From the NCBI RefSeq assembly GCF_029277985.1, contig NZ_CP119546.1, forward strand, positions 1,302,001-1,366,000: DNA of 64,000 nucleotides, written 5' to 3'. Position numbers and translations under genes: made by a program. This DNA is from Providencia stuartii (GTDB taxonomy: Bacteria > Pseudomonadota > Gammaproteobacteria > Enterobacterales > Enterobacteriaceae). The stretch's first letter is position 1, and every line of letters starts with the position of its first letter. Under the pieces are notes generated by a model that worked only from the letters and a program-made list of their open reading frames with translations, made no database searches and was not told the origin of the DNA. Of this stretch, positions 49,243-63,154 are shown in pieces.

Positions 49243-50658
49243 ATGGCAATAACGAGAAGAAAGTTTCTTATCGGCGGGGCTGTTGTCGCTGTAGCTGGCG
49301 GTGCAGGAATTTTAACGCCAATGTTAACGCGTGAAGGTCGATTTGTTCCAGGTACACCGAGACATGGTTTTGTTGAAGGAACTCCCGGAGCACTACCTAA
49401 GCAGGCAGATGTTGTCGTTATTGGTGCCGGTATTTTAGGCATTATGACGGCAATTAACCTTGTTGAAAGGGGATTGTCTGTTGTGATTGTAGAAAAAGGA
49501 AATATCGCGGGAGAACAATCTTCTAGGTTCTATGGCCAAGTTATCACTTATAAAATGCCTGACGAAACATTCCTCCTTCACCATATTGGTAAACAGCGCT
49601 GGAGAGAAATGAATGCAAAAGTCGGCGTTGATACCAGTTATCGTAGACAAGGAAGAGTGGAAGTACCTCTTGATGAAGAGGATTTAGAAAATGTTAAAAA
49701 ATGGATTGATGCAAGAAGCAAAAATGTTGGTTCCGATATTCCTTTTAAAACCAGAATGATTGAAGGTGCTGAACTAAATCAACGTCTTCGCGGAGCTACA
49801 TCGAATTGGACTATTGCTGGTTTTGAAGAGGATTCCGGTAGTTTAGACGCTGAAATTGCAACCTTTGTGATGGCTGATTACGCTAAAAAGATAGGCGTTA
49901 AAATCTACACAAATTGTGCGGCGAGAGGTTTAGAGACCCAAGCAGGCGTTATCTCTGATGTTGTGACAGAGAAAGGGGCAATAAAAACCTCACGAGTCGT
50001 TGTAGCAGGGGGGGTATGGTCTAGACTCTTTATGCAAAATCTTAATGTTGATGTTCCAACATTACCTGCTTACCAGTCTCAACAATTAATCAGTGGTTCA
50101 CCTACTGCGCCAGGTGGAAATGTCGCTTTACCGGGCAATATTTTCTTCCGCGAGCAAGCAGATGGCACTTATGCCACTTCTCCGCGTGTTATTGTGGCTC
50201 CGGTTGTCAAAGAATCCTTTATTTATGGATATAAATATTTGCCATTACTGTCAATGCCTGACTTCCCTGTGCATATTTCACTAAACGAACAGTTAATTAA
50301 CTCGTTTATGCAGTCAACACATTGGAATTTAGACGAGGTTTCGCCGTTCGAACAGTATCGAAATATGACTGCACTGCCAGATATCCCTGAGCTAAATGCT
50401 TCACTCGAGAAGCTGAAAACTGAATTCCCTGCATTTAAAGATTCTAAGCTTATTGATCAGTGGAGTGGTGCTATGGCGATAGCGCCGGATGAAAACCCAA
50501 TCATTTCACAAGTTAATGAGTATCCAGGCCTCGTTATCAATACGGCGACAGGTTGGGGAATGACAGAAAGTCCAGTCTCTTCAGAAATTACCGCAGATCT
50601 TCTGCTTGGTAAAGAACCTGCATTAGATGTGAAACCATTCAGTCTTTATCGATTTTAG
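49243..50658 (+). CDS. Membrane-associated L-amino acid deaminase
   Basis: 471 residues, the length of Proteus L-amino acid deaminases. The N-terminus MAITRRKFLIGGAVVAVAGGAG has a twin-arginine-like motif and a hydrophobic segment. FAD-binding VVVIGAGILGIMTAINL is at about 57-73. The family strings EGTPGALPKQADVV, EDSGSLDAE, KIGVKIYTNCA, SQQLISG and INTATGWGMTESP follow. It oxidises L-amino acids to 2-oxo acids plus ammonia, passing electrons to the respiratory chain rather than to O2 directly, so no peroxide is made. AAGGAT precedes the ATG. Type I (aliphatic/aromatic) versus type II (Phe-type) cannot be settled here. Confidence 0.88.
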   Translation: MAITRRKFLIGGAVVAVAGGAGILTPMLTREGRFVPGTPRHGFVEGTPGALPKQADVVVIGAGILGIMTAINLVERGLSVVIVEKGNIAGEQSSRFYGQVITYKMPDETFLLHHIGKQRWREMNAKVGVDTSYRRQGRVEVPLDEEDLENVKKWIDARSKNVGSDIPFKTRMIEGAELNQRLRGATSNWTIAGFEEDSGSLDAEIATFVMADYAKKIGVKIYTNCAARGLETQAGVISDVVTEKGAIKTSRVVVAGGVWSRLFMQNLNVDVPTLPAYQSQQLISGSPTAPGGNVALPGNIFFREQADGTYATSPRVIVAPVVKESFIYGYKYLPLLSMPDFPVHISLNEQLINSFMQSTHWNLDEVSPFEQYRNMTALPDIPELNASLEKLKTEFPAFKDSKLIDQWSGAMAIAPDENPIISQVNEYPGLVINTATGWGMTESPVSSEITADLLLGKEPALDVKPFSLYRF

Positions 50659-50678
50659 ATAAAACTTATTTGATGATG

Positions 50679-50699
50679 GCCCTCTTTATGAGGGCTTTT
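50679..50699 (+). terminator. Intrinsic terminator after the deaminase gene
   Basis: GCCCTC (50679-50684) and GAGGGC (50690-50695) around TTTAT, then TTTT. Confidence 0.75.
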
Positions 50700-50821
50700 C
50701 TACTCATACTCAATGATAATTTTATCTCTAGATGTTACTTTGGGCACCAATGCGTTTATTGATGTTTGATTGTGACAAGATGGATTTGCTATTTTAAGAA
50801 TCGGATCAGTTAAATCGGGCG

Positions 50822-50846
50822 ATATTTCAACCGATCCGTGAAATAT
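50822..50846. terminator. Weak hairpin after uidB
   Basis: ATATTTCA (50822-50829) pairs with TGAAATAT (50839-50846). It is nine bases past the uidB stop on the minus strand. No T run, so a weak end signal. Confidence 0.35.
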
Positions 50847-50854
50847 AATAGTGA

Positions 50855-54130
<3,276 letters not shown>

Positions 54131-54228
54131 TTTTTAGGTGTGCGCTATGAGGAATACAACTATGAAAAATGAAAAGAGGTAAAATTTGATGAGTGGATCA
54201 TGTATTAAAAAAAAATCATTAATATTAT

Positions 54229-54244
54229 GTGGAATAAATCACAA
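54229..54244. promoter_or_regulatory. CRP-like site upstream of uidA
   Basis: TGTGG-AATAAA-TCACA: nine of the ten half-site bases match the CRP pattern TGTGA-N6-TCACA. It is about 170 bases upstream of the uidA start. Confidence 0.4.
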
Positions 54245-54555
54245 ATAATTAAACTTTTATTTAAAGATGAAGTTTATTAATAAGTGGTTTTATTATTTAA
54301 TTTCTCTATAAATTATCGTGATTTTAATAAATTTGATTGAATTCATTAAAGAGGTTTTTGTCTGTATCCATTTGATATTTAAATGTATTATTTTTTTGTT
54401 TTTGAAGCGGAAGATCATAAGAGTATGATGTTATGAGTTCTTTTTTAGTATTATGGTTTATTTGAGTGTTCACTTATAAAATATGACTAAATAGCTATGA
54501 TTAAATTTAAATAGGCTGCTATTCTGATAGGGTTTATCGCTAAGTGTTTAATGTA

Positions 54556-54573
54556 TAATTGGTTAACCAATTA
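54556..54573. promoter_or_regulatory. 18-bp perfect palindrome, third operator copy
   Basis: TAATTGGTTAACCAATTA. Its core TTGGTTAACCAA matches the two operators at the uidA promoter. It lies about 490 bases upstream of uidA in a gene-free stretch, where it could loop to the promoter or control another transcript. Confidence 0.55.
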
Positions 54574-54856
54574 TATTCAGGGACTAGGTCAGGCATGATT
54601 CGTTGAGTGGGACAGTGCGCCCATGTCAATTTTTTAAGGAAACTTAAAGTAGGCGTGGTTTTAGTCTGTCACCGAGACTAGAGTGAACATCTATCCTTCT
54701 TATTCCTGTTAGTGCTATTAGTGACGGCTTATATTGGCTGTTTTTACTGATTACGTATTGTATTTTGTATTAGGATAAAGTGAATTAGGTGTTAATACGT
54801 AATAAGTTGCTAACTAATAACAAAAAATAAGTGCATGTGTGTTATCTGGCTAATCT

Positions 54857-55072
54857 TTAGTTTATCTTGTTCATTATAAACTTATATATTTCAGGTAGAT
54901 ATAAGGAAAAGCTAATGAATAAGAATGCAGCAATAAAATAGATATTAATGGCCTCCACTGTAACTGTAGTAAAGAGTGTTGCAACCGCGAGAATGGTGAC
55001 AATAATACGCCGGCTATTTGCCGTCATTGCATTAGACAATTCACTAAAAAATGATTCAATAACTTTAAACAT
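54857..55072 (-). CDS. Small membrane protein
   Basis: 71 residues with two probable membrane helices (IIVTILAVATLFTTVTVEA and INIYFIAAFLFISFSLYL) and a charged N-terminal segment MFKVIESFFSELSNAMTANSRR. AAGGA precedes the ATG at nine bases. I do not recognise the family. It stands alone between the uid region and a long gap. Confidence 0.5.
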   Translation of the reverse strand: MFKVIESFFSELSNAMTANSRRIIVTILAVATLFTTVTVEAINIYFIAAFLFISFSLYLPEIYKFIMNKIN

Positions 55073-55647
55073 AACAATTCCTTTTTATAGTTCCGCGATG
55101 AGTGTATATGATTTAAATAAAATATTGAAGCTTTTATTAGCTATTCGTGCTATTTAATATTAAAATCACTTATCAGAATTGTTGTTTTTTAGCACATTTA
55201 ACTCAAATGATGGGTAAAATGATTTATAATATTGATAATTACATTAAGGTATGGAACTTTAATTACACATTCTGTTTTATTACCTGATGCATAATTTATT
55301 TTAATCGATTGATTTGAAAAGAAATTGTTATTTGATGTAATTTTTTAGTGTGTTGCTGTGGCCTATTTTCATGAAAAAATACAAATCAAACAATTAAGTG
55401 TTACTACCTAGTGTGTTTTAACTATTTAGAAAGTGATTAATATCACAATTATTTTATTATGTTTAAATACTTTGTCTATTTAATATAAGTATTCTATTAA
55501 TGACTGTTTAGAGAGGGGATTTTAAAACAGCATCGTTAATACATAGCTGCTTTATTTAAGATAAGTTATAATTTTATGCGGTTATTGGTGAGTCCACATT
55601 GAAAAGAAAAGATAATAGCTAAAAGTAAGCGTAAACGAAAAGGGTAT

Positions 55648-55673
55648 TCACTTCGTTATAGCGAGTGATTTTT
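55648..55673 (+). terminator. Orphan plus-strand terminator-like hairpin
   Basis: TCACT(T)CG pairs with CGAGTGA around TTATAG with one bulged T, then TTTTT. No gene is seen upstream on the plus strand for 570 bases. Confidence 0.45.
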
Positions 55674-55773
55674 ATGTGGTTTTAAAAGTACAGCACGGCA
55701 TTTTAACACTATTCTGATTGATTATTACAATCAATGTTATTATTGTAATGTTTTCGATAACAAGGAACAGATT

Positions 55774-55917
55774 ATGCCATCTATTGATATGACAGAACTA
55801 TTAGGCTACTCCATTGCTTCTAGCATAAAAATGGTTTGTACGCCATTTGAGTTCTTTTATCAAACCAATATTATTGGTGATGTCAGTGCGTTGTTAACAC
55901 TATTCTTCGTCTATTAA
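55774..55917 (+). CDS. Possible 47-residue small hydrophobic protein
   Basis: ATG at 55774 with AAGGA (55762-55766) seven bases before. The peptide starts MPSIDMTELLGYSIAS, contains KMVCTPFEFFYQTN and ends SALLTLFFVY, so it is short and hydrophobic towards its C-terminus. No family recognised. Too short for most gene callers. Confidence 0.4.
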   Translation: MPSIDMTELLGYSIASSIKMVCTPFEFFYQTNIIGDVSALLTLFFVY

Positions 55918-56150
55918 TTTTGATGTTAGCTTAAGTATTATCATTGATGGTGAAATTTATTTATAAATTTTACCCAATCAATGACTATATTATGGTTTTT
56001 TGTGGTTTGTTTCTAATAAAATCAATTGTTTGTGTTTTTTCTTTCCTCTTTTCTCCGCCTTGTCAGCGTTGTAAGACTGTCATTTATTTTTAATATAAAT
56101 TGATCTCTTGGCTATCTTATTAAATAAAGCATTTTGATATAGATTATTTT

Positions 56151-56166
56151 TGTGTGGAAAATCACA
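56151..56166. promoter_or_regulatory. CRP-like site upstream of the 6-phospho-beta-glucosidase
   Basis: TGTGT-GGAAAA-TCACA matches the CRP pattern in nine of ten half-site bases and has TTT and AAA flanks. It lies about 245 bases before the bgl start. Confidence 0.45.
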
Positions 56167-56382
56167 AAAAATAATTATTTCTCATTGTTGAGTTGTTTTC
56201 AATGACGATATATTGTTAGTTTTCTTGTAAGTGATTGTGGGCTTATAAATATATTAATATAAAATATTAATTATATTATCTTGGTTTATATTTTGATAAT
56301 AATTTACTTTTGTGCTCCTATTAAAATCATTATTCCACAATTAGATGGAATAAATAGAATCTGCTATTTTTGAAAAAGATAG

Positions 56383-57840
<1,458 letters not shown>

Positions 57841-58531
57841 ATTACACTTTCTTATATTTTGTAGATAAAAAAAAGAGTCCCTTTAGGGACTCTAACTAAA
57901 TGAAATCACTACTACATGATTTAATTTACAGCGGTATTATGGTTATTTTCTTCACTACTATATCATACATGATGTCAGATTTACTTATACTTGTAGCAAC
58001 TTTAAAGTGCCAAGTGAGTGAATTCGATGTCTAGAGCGCTCATTTATCATGCGTTATCTTTTTCACTCTTTAATATACGCTTCTTGGTGAGAGGCTCGTG
58101 ATTAACTTCATTGAATTATTGTTTGGCAATAATTTCGCTATTTTTTTACTTAGGCATTATTTTGCATAGCGTGTTTGTAAATTGGTTGTATCTTTATCTG
58201 CTATGATATAAGCATGCCATGTTATCAATATCATAATATTTCTGTGATTGAATGATCAGCTGTCATCACTCATCCCTTATCTGGATACTAATGTACAATA
58301 TAATTTGGATGATAAAAATGTGATCTATGTATCAAAATACATTTCAAGTGTTAATATTATTAAGTTAACTTACACTGACTTATGCTAAATTTTCTTTTAA
58401 ATTCAATTTGTTGATTTTTTATCTCTGTAATAAATCGACATGAATTGAAAGAAATCAACAATAACCAAGAGAATTCGAAGATAAGGGTAATGGTGTATAA
58501 ACACAGAAAAAATTAAATATTGTTAATAATT
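57841..58531. other. Gap between the glucosidase and the small anchored protein
   Basis: About 690 bases with no supported gene. It contains a minus-strand terminator (57867-57893) and an AATTATTG/CAATAATT hairpin (58114-58134) a few bases before a T run on the plus strand. Confidence 0.4.
57867..57893 (-). terminator. Strong minus-strand terminator
   Basis: AGAGTCCCT (57874-57882) pairs with AGGGACTCT (57885-57893). On the minus strand it runs straight into seven or eight T residues. On the plus strand there is no T run. No minus-strand gene lies upstream of it until 58532. Confidence 0.75.
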
Positions 58532-58960
58532 TTATCTGTTATTGCTCCCTTCTTTATTAGGTCTTTCGTGACAGAATTGATTCCAGATAAAATTGAAATT
58601 TTCACTAGGAAAAATTTTATCTGAGCGATCAATTAAAGGGATAGAAACGACGTTTCTTCCATCTTTATGCATATACGTTTTGACAAGAAACCTTTTATAA
58701 CTAAAAGAATTTTCACTTTTAAAGATAAGAACTTCACCACATACATACCCAAGGATACCATGATCAAGAGTTTCACGAATTTCATAGTAATTCACATTTT
58801 TATACTCAGCCGTTTCTGGAAAAGGGAGGAAGTCCTCTACAGCCTTTTGCGATTTTTTAACGATATCAAGATCTGGGGTATAATTAGCCATCATACCTCC
58901 AACAAATGATCCTCCAGCAATAAGAGCAATAATTAAATATGAAAATATATTCTTTTTCAT
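58532..58960 (-). CDS. Small membrane-anchored or exported protein, unknown function
   Basis: 142 residues. The N-terminus MKKNIFSYLIIALIAGGSFVGGMMANY is a signal anchor or uncleaved signal. The mature part has PETAEYKNVNYYEI...GILGYVCGEVLIFKSENSFSYKRFLV, like a group of small periplasmic proteins and lipoproteins with an AxFxNV...VCGEVNxKNxFG pattern, and a C-terminal FIWNQFCHERP; the two cysteines may pair. No function is known to me. Alone between the glucosidase and the nrf operon. Confidence 0.6.
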   Translation of the reverse strand: MKKNIFSYLIIALIAGGSFVGGMMANYTPDLDIVKKSQKAVEDFLPFPETAEYKNVNYYEIRETLDHGILGYVCGEVLIFKSENSFSYKRFLVKTYMHKDGRNVVSIPLIDRSDKIFPSENFNFIWNQFCHERPNKEGSNNR

Positions 58961-59198
58961 GGCGTTACTCTTTCTATATTATTATAAATAATAGTTACTT
59001 ATGAATTAGGCTATTTTAAGATAGCATAAGTAGAAGGGTATTTATATGAAGATGTAATAACAATGCTCAAATAAAGACAAAGAGTTACAATTTATAATAA
59101 ATTGTTATGGTTAATTTAATTAAAATAATTAATTTTATTTACTGGTTTCTTATTTTAAAGTTAATGGGAATGCGAATAATAAATTAAAAGTAGGAAAA

Positions 59199-60296
59199 TT
59201 AGCGATTGTTTTTCATTGTGTTAGCCATATTAATAGCTTCTATTAATTGTGAGCGATTAACTCTATCATTATTACTATCTAGTAATTGTTGCCATAAGCT
59301 AATTGCTTTTTCATAATTCGCATTCATAAATGCATCTGAAGCTAATAACATTAAGGCGGTAACTTCATTTTTATCAATTGATAATGACTTATCTATCATT
59401 TTTACGGTCATCTCCGTCATTTGTTGCCCTGATTGATAATAAAGGACTGTCGCAATAGCTGAATAAAGTTGTGCATTTTCTCCTGTATATTTCAGTGCTT
59501 GCCCATAGGCTATTAATGCATCTTCATAATTATTTTGATAGAGGTAGTATTCACCGAGAATGGCCCAAAGCTCCCCATTTTTAGGTGACTTACGGATATT
59601 ATCTTGTAGACGTGCAAGATCACTTTGCTGTTGTTGTATTGGTGTCAATAAATACAATGGGTCAGCAGTGCGTTGATATTCTTTATAATTTTCACTAAAA
59701 CGCGGCAATAAAAAATAACCCGAAACGGTGAAAAATAAGAGTAATAAGAGGGTGAAATTCAGCGAAATAGGCGATAACAACCATGAACCGCTATTTTGCG
59801 ATACTTTGAATGGAAGTTCAGATGTCAGCTGTTTTGATAACTGACATTGCGGTGAGGCGGGTTGAGTAATGACGTCTTGATAATGTCTTTTAATCTTAGG
59901 GAGGCTGCTTTTATATCGATAATAAATTAGGATTATTATCAATATAAAAGCGATAAATGGCGATAGCCACAATACTAGCGTCCCTATGCGCAGGGGCGGA
60001 TTGTAGAGAACGAAATCACCGTAGCGCTCAGTCATAAAAGCGAGAATTTCTGCTTCTGTTTTGCCTTCAGCAACCATTTTGTAAACTTGATGGCGCATGC
60101 TAACAGCGGTAGGGGCATTGGATTCGAGCAGATTTTGGTTTTGGCATTGTGGGCAACGTAATTGTGACGCTATTTGTAATGAAACAGATTGTTGCTCTTG
60201 GTGAGTAAATTGCCAAGTATCTACGATATCAGCTTTTGCAATATAGGTGACCATGAACAGTAGAATGAATAAAGGGGTGTAGTGTAATTTAAACAT
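59199..60296 (-). CDS. NrfF-NrfG fusion: haem lyase subunit with TPR domain
   Basis: 365 residues. Residues 1-130 match NrfF/CcmH: signal peptide to about 22, the thiol motif LRCPQCQNQNLLESNAP (C48/C51), ERYGDFVLYNPP and a membrane helix near 105-127. A second membrane helix at about 180-200 leads to a TPR domain (GELWAILGEYYLYQNNYEDALIAYGQAL...), matching NrfG. E. coli has separate nrfF and nrfG; here they are joined like CcmH. Works with NrfE to attach haem to NrfA, including its CWSCK lysine-ligated haem. It overlaps nrfE by 8 bases. Confidence 0.88.
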   Translation of the reverse strand: MFKLHYTPLFILLFMVTYIAKADIVDTWQFTHQEQQSVSLQIASQLRCPQCQNQNLLESNAPTAVSMRHQVYKMVAEGKTEAEILAFMTERYGDFVLYNPPLRIGTLVLWLSPFIAFILIIILIYYRYKSSLPKIKRHYQDVITQPASPQCQLSKQLTSELPFKVSQNSGSWLLSPISLNFTLLLLLFFTVSGYFLLPRFSENYKEYQRTADPLYLLTPIQQQQSDLARLQDNIRKSPKNGELWAILGEYYLYQNNYEDALIAYGQALKYTGENAQLYSAIATVLYYQSGQQMTEMTVKMIDKSLSIDKNEVTALMLLASDAFMNANYEKAISLWQQLLDSNNDRVNRSQLIEAINMANTMKNNR

Positions 60297-62166
60297 GCTT
60301 AGCTCTTCCTTTTATCCAACCCCAAAAAAGTCCAATGCACATGATCAAAGCGCCACCCCAAATCCATTGAACACCATCTTGCACATAAAAGCGTAGTGCA
60401 TAACGGTTATTTCCTGTTTTTTCGCCTAAAACGGCATACCAGTTTCGTATCCATCCCCAATGCATACTTGGCTCAATCATGAGTTGTTTTCGGGCGGTAT
60501 AAAATCGACGTTCAGGCATAAGCGTACTGATTAATTTATCTTTTTGAACAACAGTGATTAAGGCCTTTTCTGTTGTGTAATGAGATTGCGCCTCAAGTTG
60601 TAGCTGTTGAAACGTAAACTGATACCCTGATAGTGAAATAGAGTGCCCTAATGTCATATTTGCACTAACTTCTTGTTTACTCACTGTTGAGAAAGCAATA
60701 CCTATAGCGAAGATAATGACACCTGAGTGTGAAATTAAGGAGGATAATTGGCGCTGTATATCTCGAAATGGTCGCAACCACAAAAGAAGCAGTAATGCAG
60801 CCATGATAGCCATCATACTGGAGAACAGCTTTCCTTCACGCCAAAAATACAGCGTAATGCCAATCGTACAGATAATAAGGAGAGATAAACGCCAGTAAAA
60901 AAATCGAGGAGATATTTTTGGGTAATGTAGCGCCCAAGCGCCAATAACTGCGAGCATTAATAGCCCAAAAGGAAATAAAGCGTGATTAAAGTAAGGTGAG
61001 CCAACAGATATTTTCCCCCAGCCAAACATGCTGTAGAGCATTGGATATAGGGTACCAAGGAGTACGATACATAAGACCACCACAAATAAAATCAAAGATA
61101 ATTGTAAATAGATTTCTCTTGTCGTGAGTGTAGTTTTGGCCCGTGATGGTAAGGTTTGAGCTTTGCTACTGTAAATAAATAAGGCCACCATACTCATGAT
61201 TATAAATAGCAAAAATAGCGGTAACGCACGAACATTATCAAGGGCAAAGGCATGTACTGAAACGAGTATGCCTGAACGGACGATCAGTGTACCAAGTAGT
61301 GATAAAATAAACGCCATAATTGCCAACATCATTGACCAGTGGCGGAAATTTCCTTGTTTTCGTGATGCAGATAAGCTGTGTAGTAGGGCGGTTGCTGCTA
61401 GCCATGGTAATAATGAGGCATTCTCGACAGGATCCCAAAACCACCAGCCACCCCATCCCAATTCACTGTAAGCCCACCATGAACCGAGTGTGATACCTAA
61501 AGTTAATATGCACCAGCTTGGTACGGCCCAGCGCCAGCAAAGCCATGCAATGGTTTGACTAAAATTACCCGCAACAAGAGCCGCTAAGACTAATGAGGTA
61601 ACGACCATGAGACCACTATAACCAAGATAAAGTAGAGGAGGATGTAAGATCAGCCCCCAATGCTGCAACATGGGGTTGAGATCACGCCCCTCAATCGCAG
61701 GTGGAAAAATCCGCACAAAAGGATCGGAGTAAAAGACGATAAACCACAGCAATGCCGCGGTCATGGCTGACAGGAATATTAAGGCTAGCGCAAAAAATGG
61801 ATGTTTTTGTTTACGATATCGCCAGGCAACAAGTAAGTTCCAAGCAGATAAGAATAACGCCCATAATAACAATGAACCCTCATGTCCGCCCCAAACCGCG
61901 GCTATTTTGATAGCCATTGGCGATAGACGATGGCTATGTTGAGCGACATAGACCACAGAAAAATGGCTTTCAATAAAGCTGATGGTAAGACAAAGAAAGG
62001 CGATAGCTAAAAAAATAAATTGTAAAGTGGACCAAAAGACGCCTAATTTTACGGAATTAGGCGTCTTTTTATCGTAACCAACCAACCCAAACAAGGTATG
62101 GAAACTGGCTATACACAGTGTTAGCAGTAAGCTAATAAAGCCAATTTCAGGGAGTATCAGTTCCAA
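60289..62166 (-). CDS. nrfE: Cytochrome c-type biogenesis protein NrfE (CcmF-like)
   Basis: 625 residues, about fifteen hydrophobic helices. The tryptophan-rich haem-handling motif WGGWWFWDPVENASLLPW (near residues 237-254) and the conserved GGHEGSLLLW identify the CcmF/NrfE family. With NrfF-NrfG it forms the haem lyase for the nitrite reductase. Context (nrfD upstream, nrfFG downstream) favours NrfE over CcmF. It is longer than E. coli NrfE (552). Confidence 0.9.
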   Translation of the reverse strand: MELILPEIGFISLLLTLCIASFHTLFGLVGYDKKTPNSVKLGVFWSTLQFIFLAIAFLCLTISFIESHFSVVYVAQHSHRLSPMAIKIAAVWGGHEGSLLLWALFLSAWNLLVAWRYRKQKHPFFALALIFLSAMTAALLWFIVFYSDPFVRIFPPAIEGRDLNPMLQHWGLILHPPLLYLGYSGLMVVTSLVLAALVAGNFSQTIAWLCWRWAVPSWCILTLGITLGSWWAYSELGWGGWWFWDPVENASLLPWLAATALLHSLSASRKQGNFRHWSMMLAIMAFILSLLGTLIVRSGILVSVHAFALDNVRALPLFLLFIIMSMVALFIYSSKAQTLPSRAKTTLTTREIYLQLSLILFVVVLCIVLLGTLYPMLYSMFGWGKISVGSPYFNHALFPFGLLMLAVIGAWALHYPKISPRFFYWRLSLLIICTIGITLYFWREGKLFSSMMAIMAALLLLLWLRPFRDIQRQLSSLISHSGVIIFAIGIAFSTVSKQEVSANMTLGHSISLSGYQFTFQQLQLEAQSHYTTEKALITVVQKDKLISTLMPERRFYTARKQLMIEPSMHWGWIRNWYAVLGEKTGNNRYALRFYVQDGVQWIWGGALIMCIGLFWGWIKGRAKHV

Positions 62167-62197
62167 TGAAGCACCTTGTTTATGTTGATTGTAGTGA

Positions 62198-63154
62198 TTA
62201 AGCGACCGTCAATTGTCCTGCATACAGTACGAAGAATCGCAGTAAAAAGACACCAATGAGACTAGCACTGCTGATTAAAATAACCCGAGATGCTGTTTGG
62301 CTTTTATTCACCCATTTTTTCAAACTCAAAGGGATAATAAAACCTATTCCTACGACACCAATCCAAAACCACCATGTCCAAAAACCACCACCCAATGCGG
62401 CAATTAGGGCGCGCATTTTGCCATCATCCCCAAGTGCTAAACCGATAAAAAATGCTGCCAGCAAAAAGATTTCTAACCAAACGACAAAGCTTTCAACGCG
62501 ATGTAGAAAATGAGCTTCTTGGTTGTGGATATTTTTACGGTAGCGTAACGCTAAGGCTATCAGTGCAACAGCAATGCCGGATGAAATCCCTGAAAAGAGA
62601 AATAATGCAGGCAAAATAGGATTGTTTAAGAAAGGGTATGATTTTAAAGCTGAAAGTAAGAATCCCGTGTAGGCTCCTAACAATACTGCTAAGACGAGCA
62701 TGGTGACTTCAATCACGCGCATGGCGGGTGTAAATAGGGGGAATAGCCGTTGGATAAAACCCAAACGGGGTAGCCATTTTTGTTGCAATTCAACTAGCTC
62801 AGATTGAAAAACGTTGGCTAACCACACGATGAGCACAACCATATACACTTGGAATAACATAACCCCCATCGACATCACAGAGGTTGGGCTATAGTGGAAC
62901 ATCAATTTCCAGAAAGTCCAAGGTCGGGTTAAGTGGAAAATCAAAATCAGTAAACCAAGAATGATGGTCGTTGGTGCAAGTAATAAAGTGGCTCGCATTA
63001 GCGTGCTGTTACTCGTCGCTTCGGAAGGGTAAAAGTGACGTAATAAAATGGCGAGTACCACTAACCCCGCTGAAATCCCAATTAAAAAGAGATAAACAGC
63101 GATTGGCCAATCCCAGACCAGCGATTCAAAATGGAAAGCAGAAGCGGTTGTCAT
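62198..63154 (-). CDS. nrfD: Nitrite reductase membrane quinol dehydrogenase subunit NrfD
   Basis: 318 residues (the same as E. coli NrfD), eight or so membrane helices; N-terminus AFHFESLVWDWPIAVYLFLIGISAGLVVLAIL. NrfD/PsrC-family proteins oxidise quinol in the membrane and pass electrons to NrfC. The start overlaps the nrfC stop (63151-63154). Confidence 0.94.
   Translation of the reverse strand: MTTASAFHFESLVWDWPIAVYLFLIGISAGLVVLAILLRHFYPSEATSNSTLMRATLLLAPTTIILGLLILIFHLTRPWTFWKLMFHYSPTSVMSMGVMLFQVYMVVLIVWLANVFQSELVELQQKWLPRLGFIQRLFPLFTPAMRVIEVTMLVLAVLLGAYTGFLLSALKSYPFLNNPILPALFLFSGISSGIAVALIALALRYRKNIHNQEAHFLHRVESFVVWLEIFLLAAFFIGLALGDDGKMRALIAALGGGFWTWWFWIGVVGIGFIIPLSLKKWVNKSQTASRVILISSASLIGVFLLRFFVLYAGQLTVA

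Larger units (their letters stand above)
54131..54856. other. Gap upstream of uidA
   Basis: No gene is supported. Contents are the CRP-like site, the 18-bp palindrome, a more GC-rich patch near 54595-54700 that may be a relic, and a 10-bp inverted repeat (ATTACGTATT 54750-54759 with AATACGTAAT 54794-54803). Confidence 0.4.

Noticed and set aside
54595..54700. Transposase relic upstream of uidA
   Set aside because: The patch is more GC-rich than its surroundings, but translated frames did not give a convincing match to any transposase I know.
57943..58035. Short plus-strand ORF starting MVIFFTTISYMMSDLLILVA as a type I toxin
   Set aside because: It is hydrophobic but has no usable ribosome site and no paired antisense RNA could be made out.
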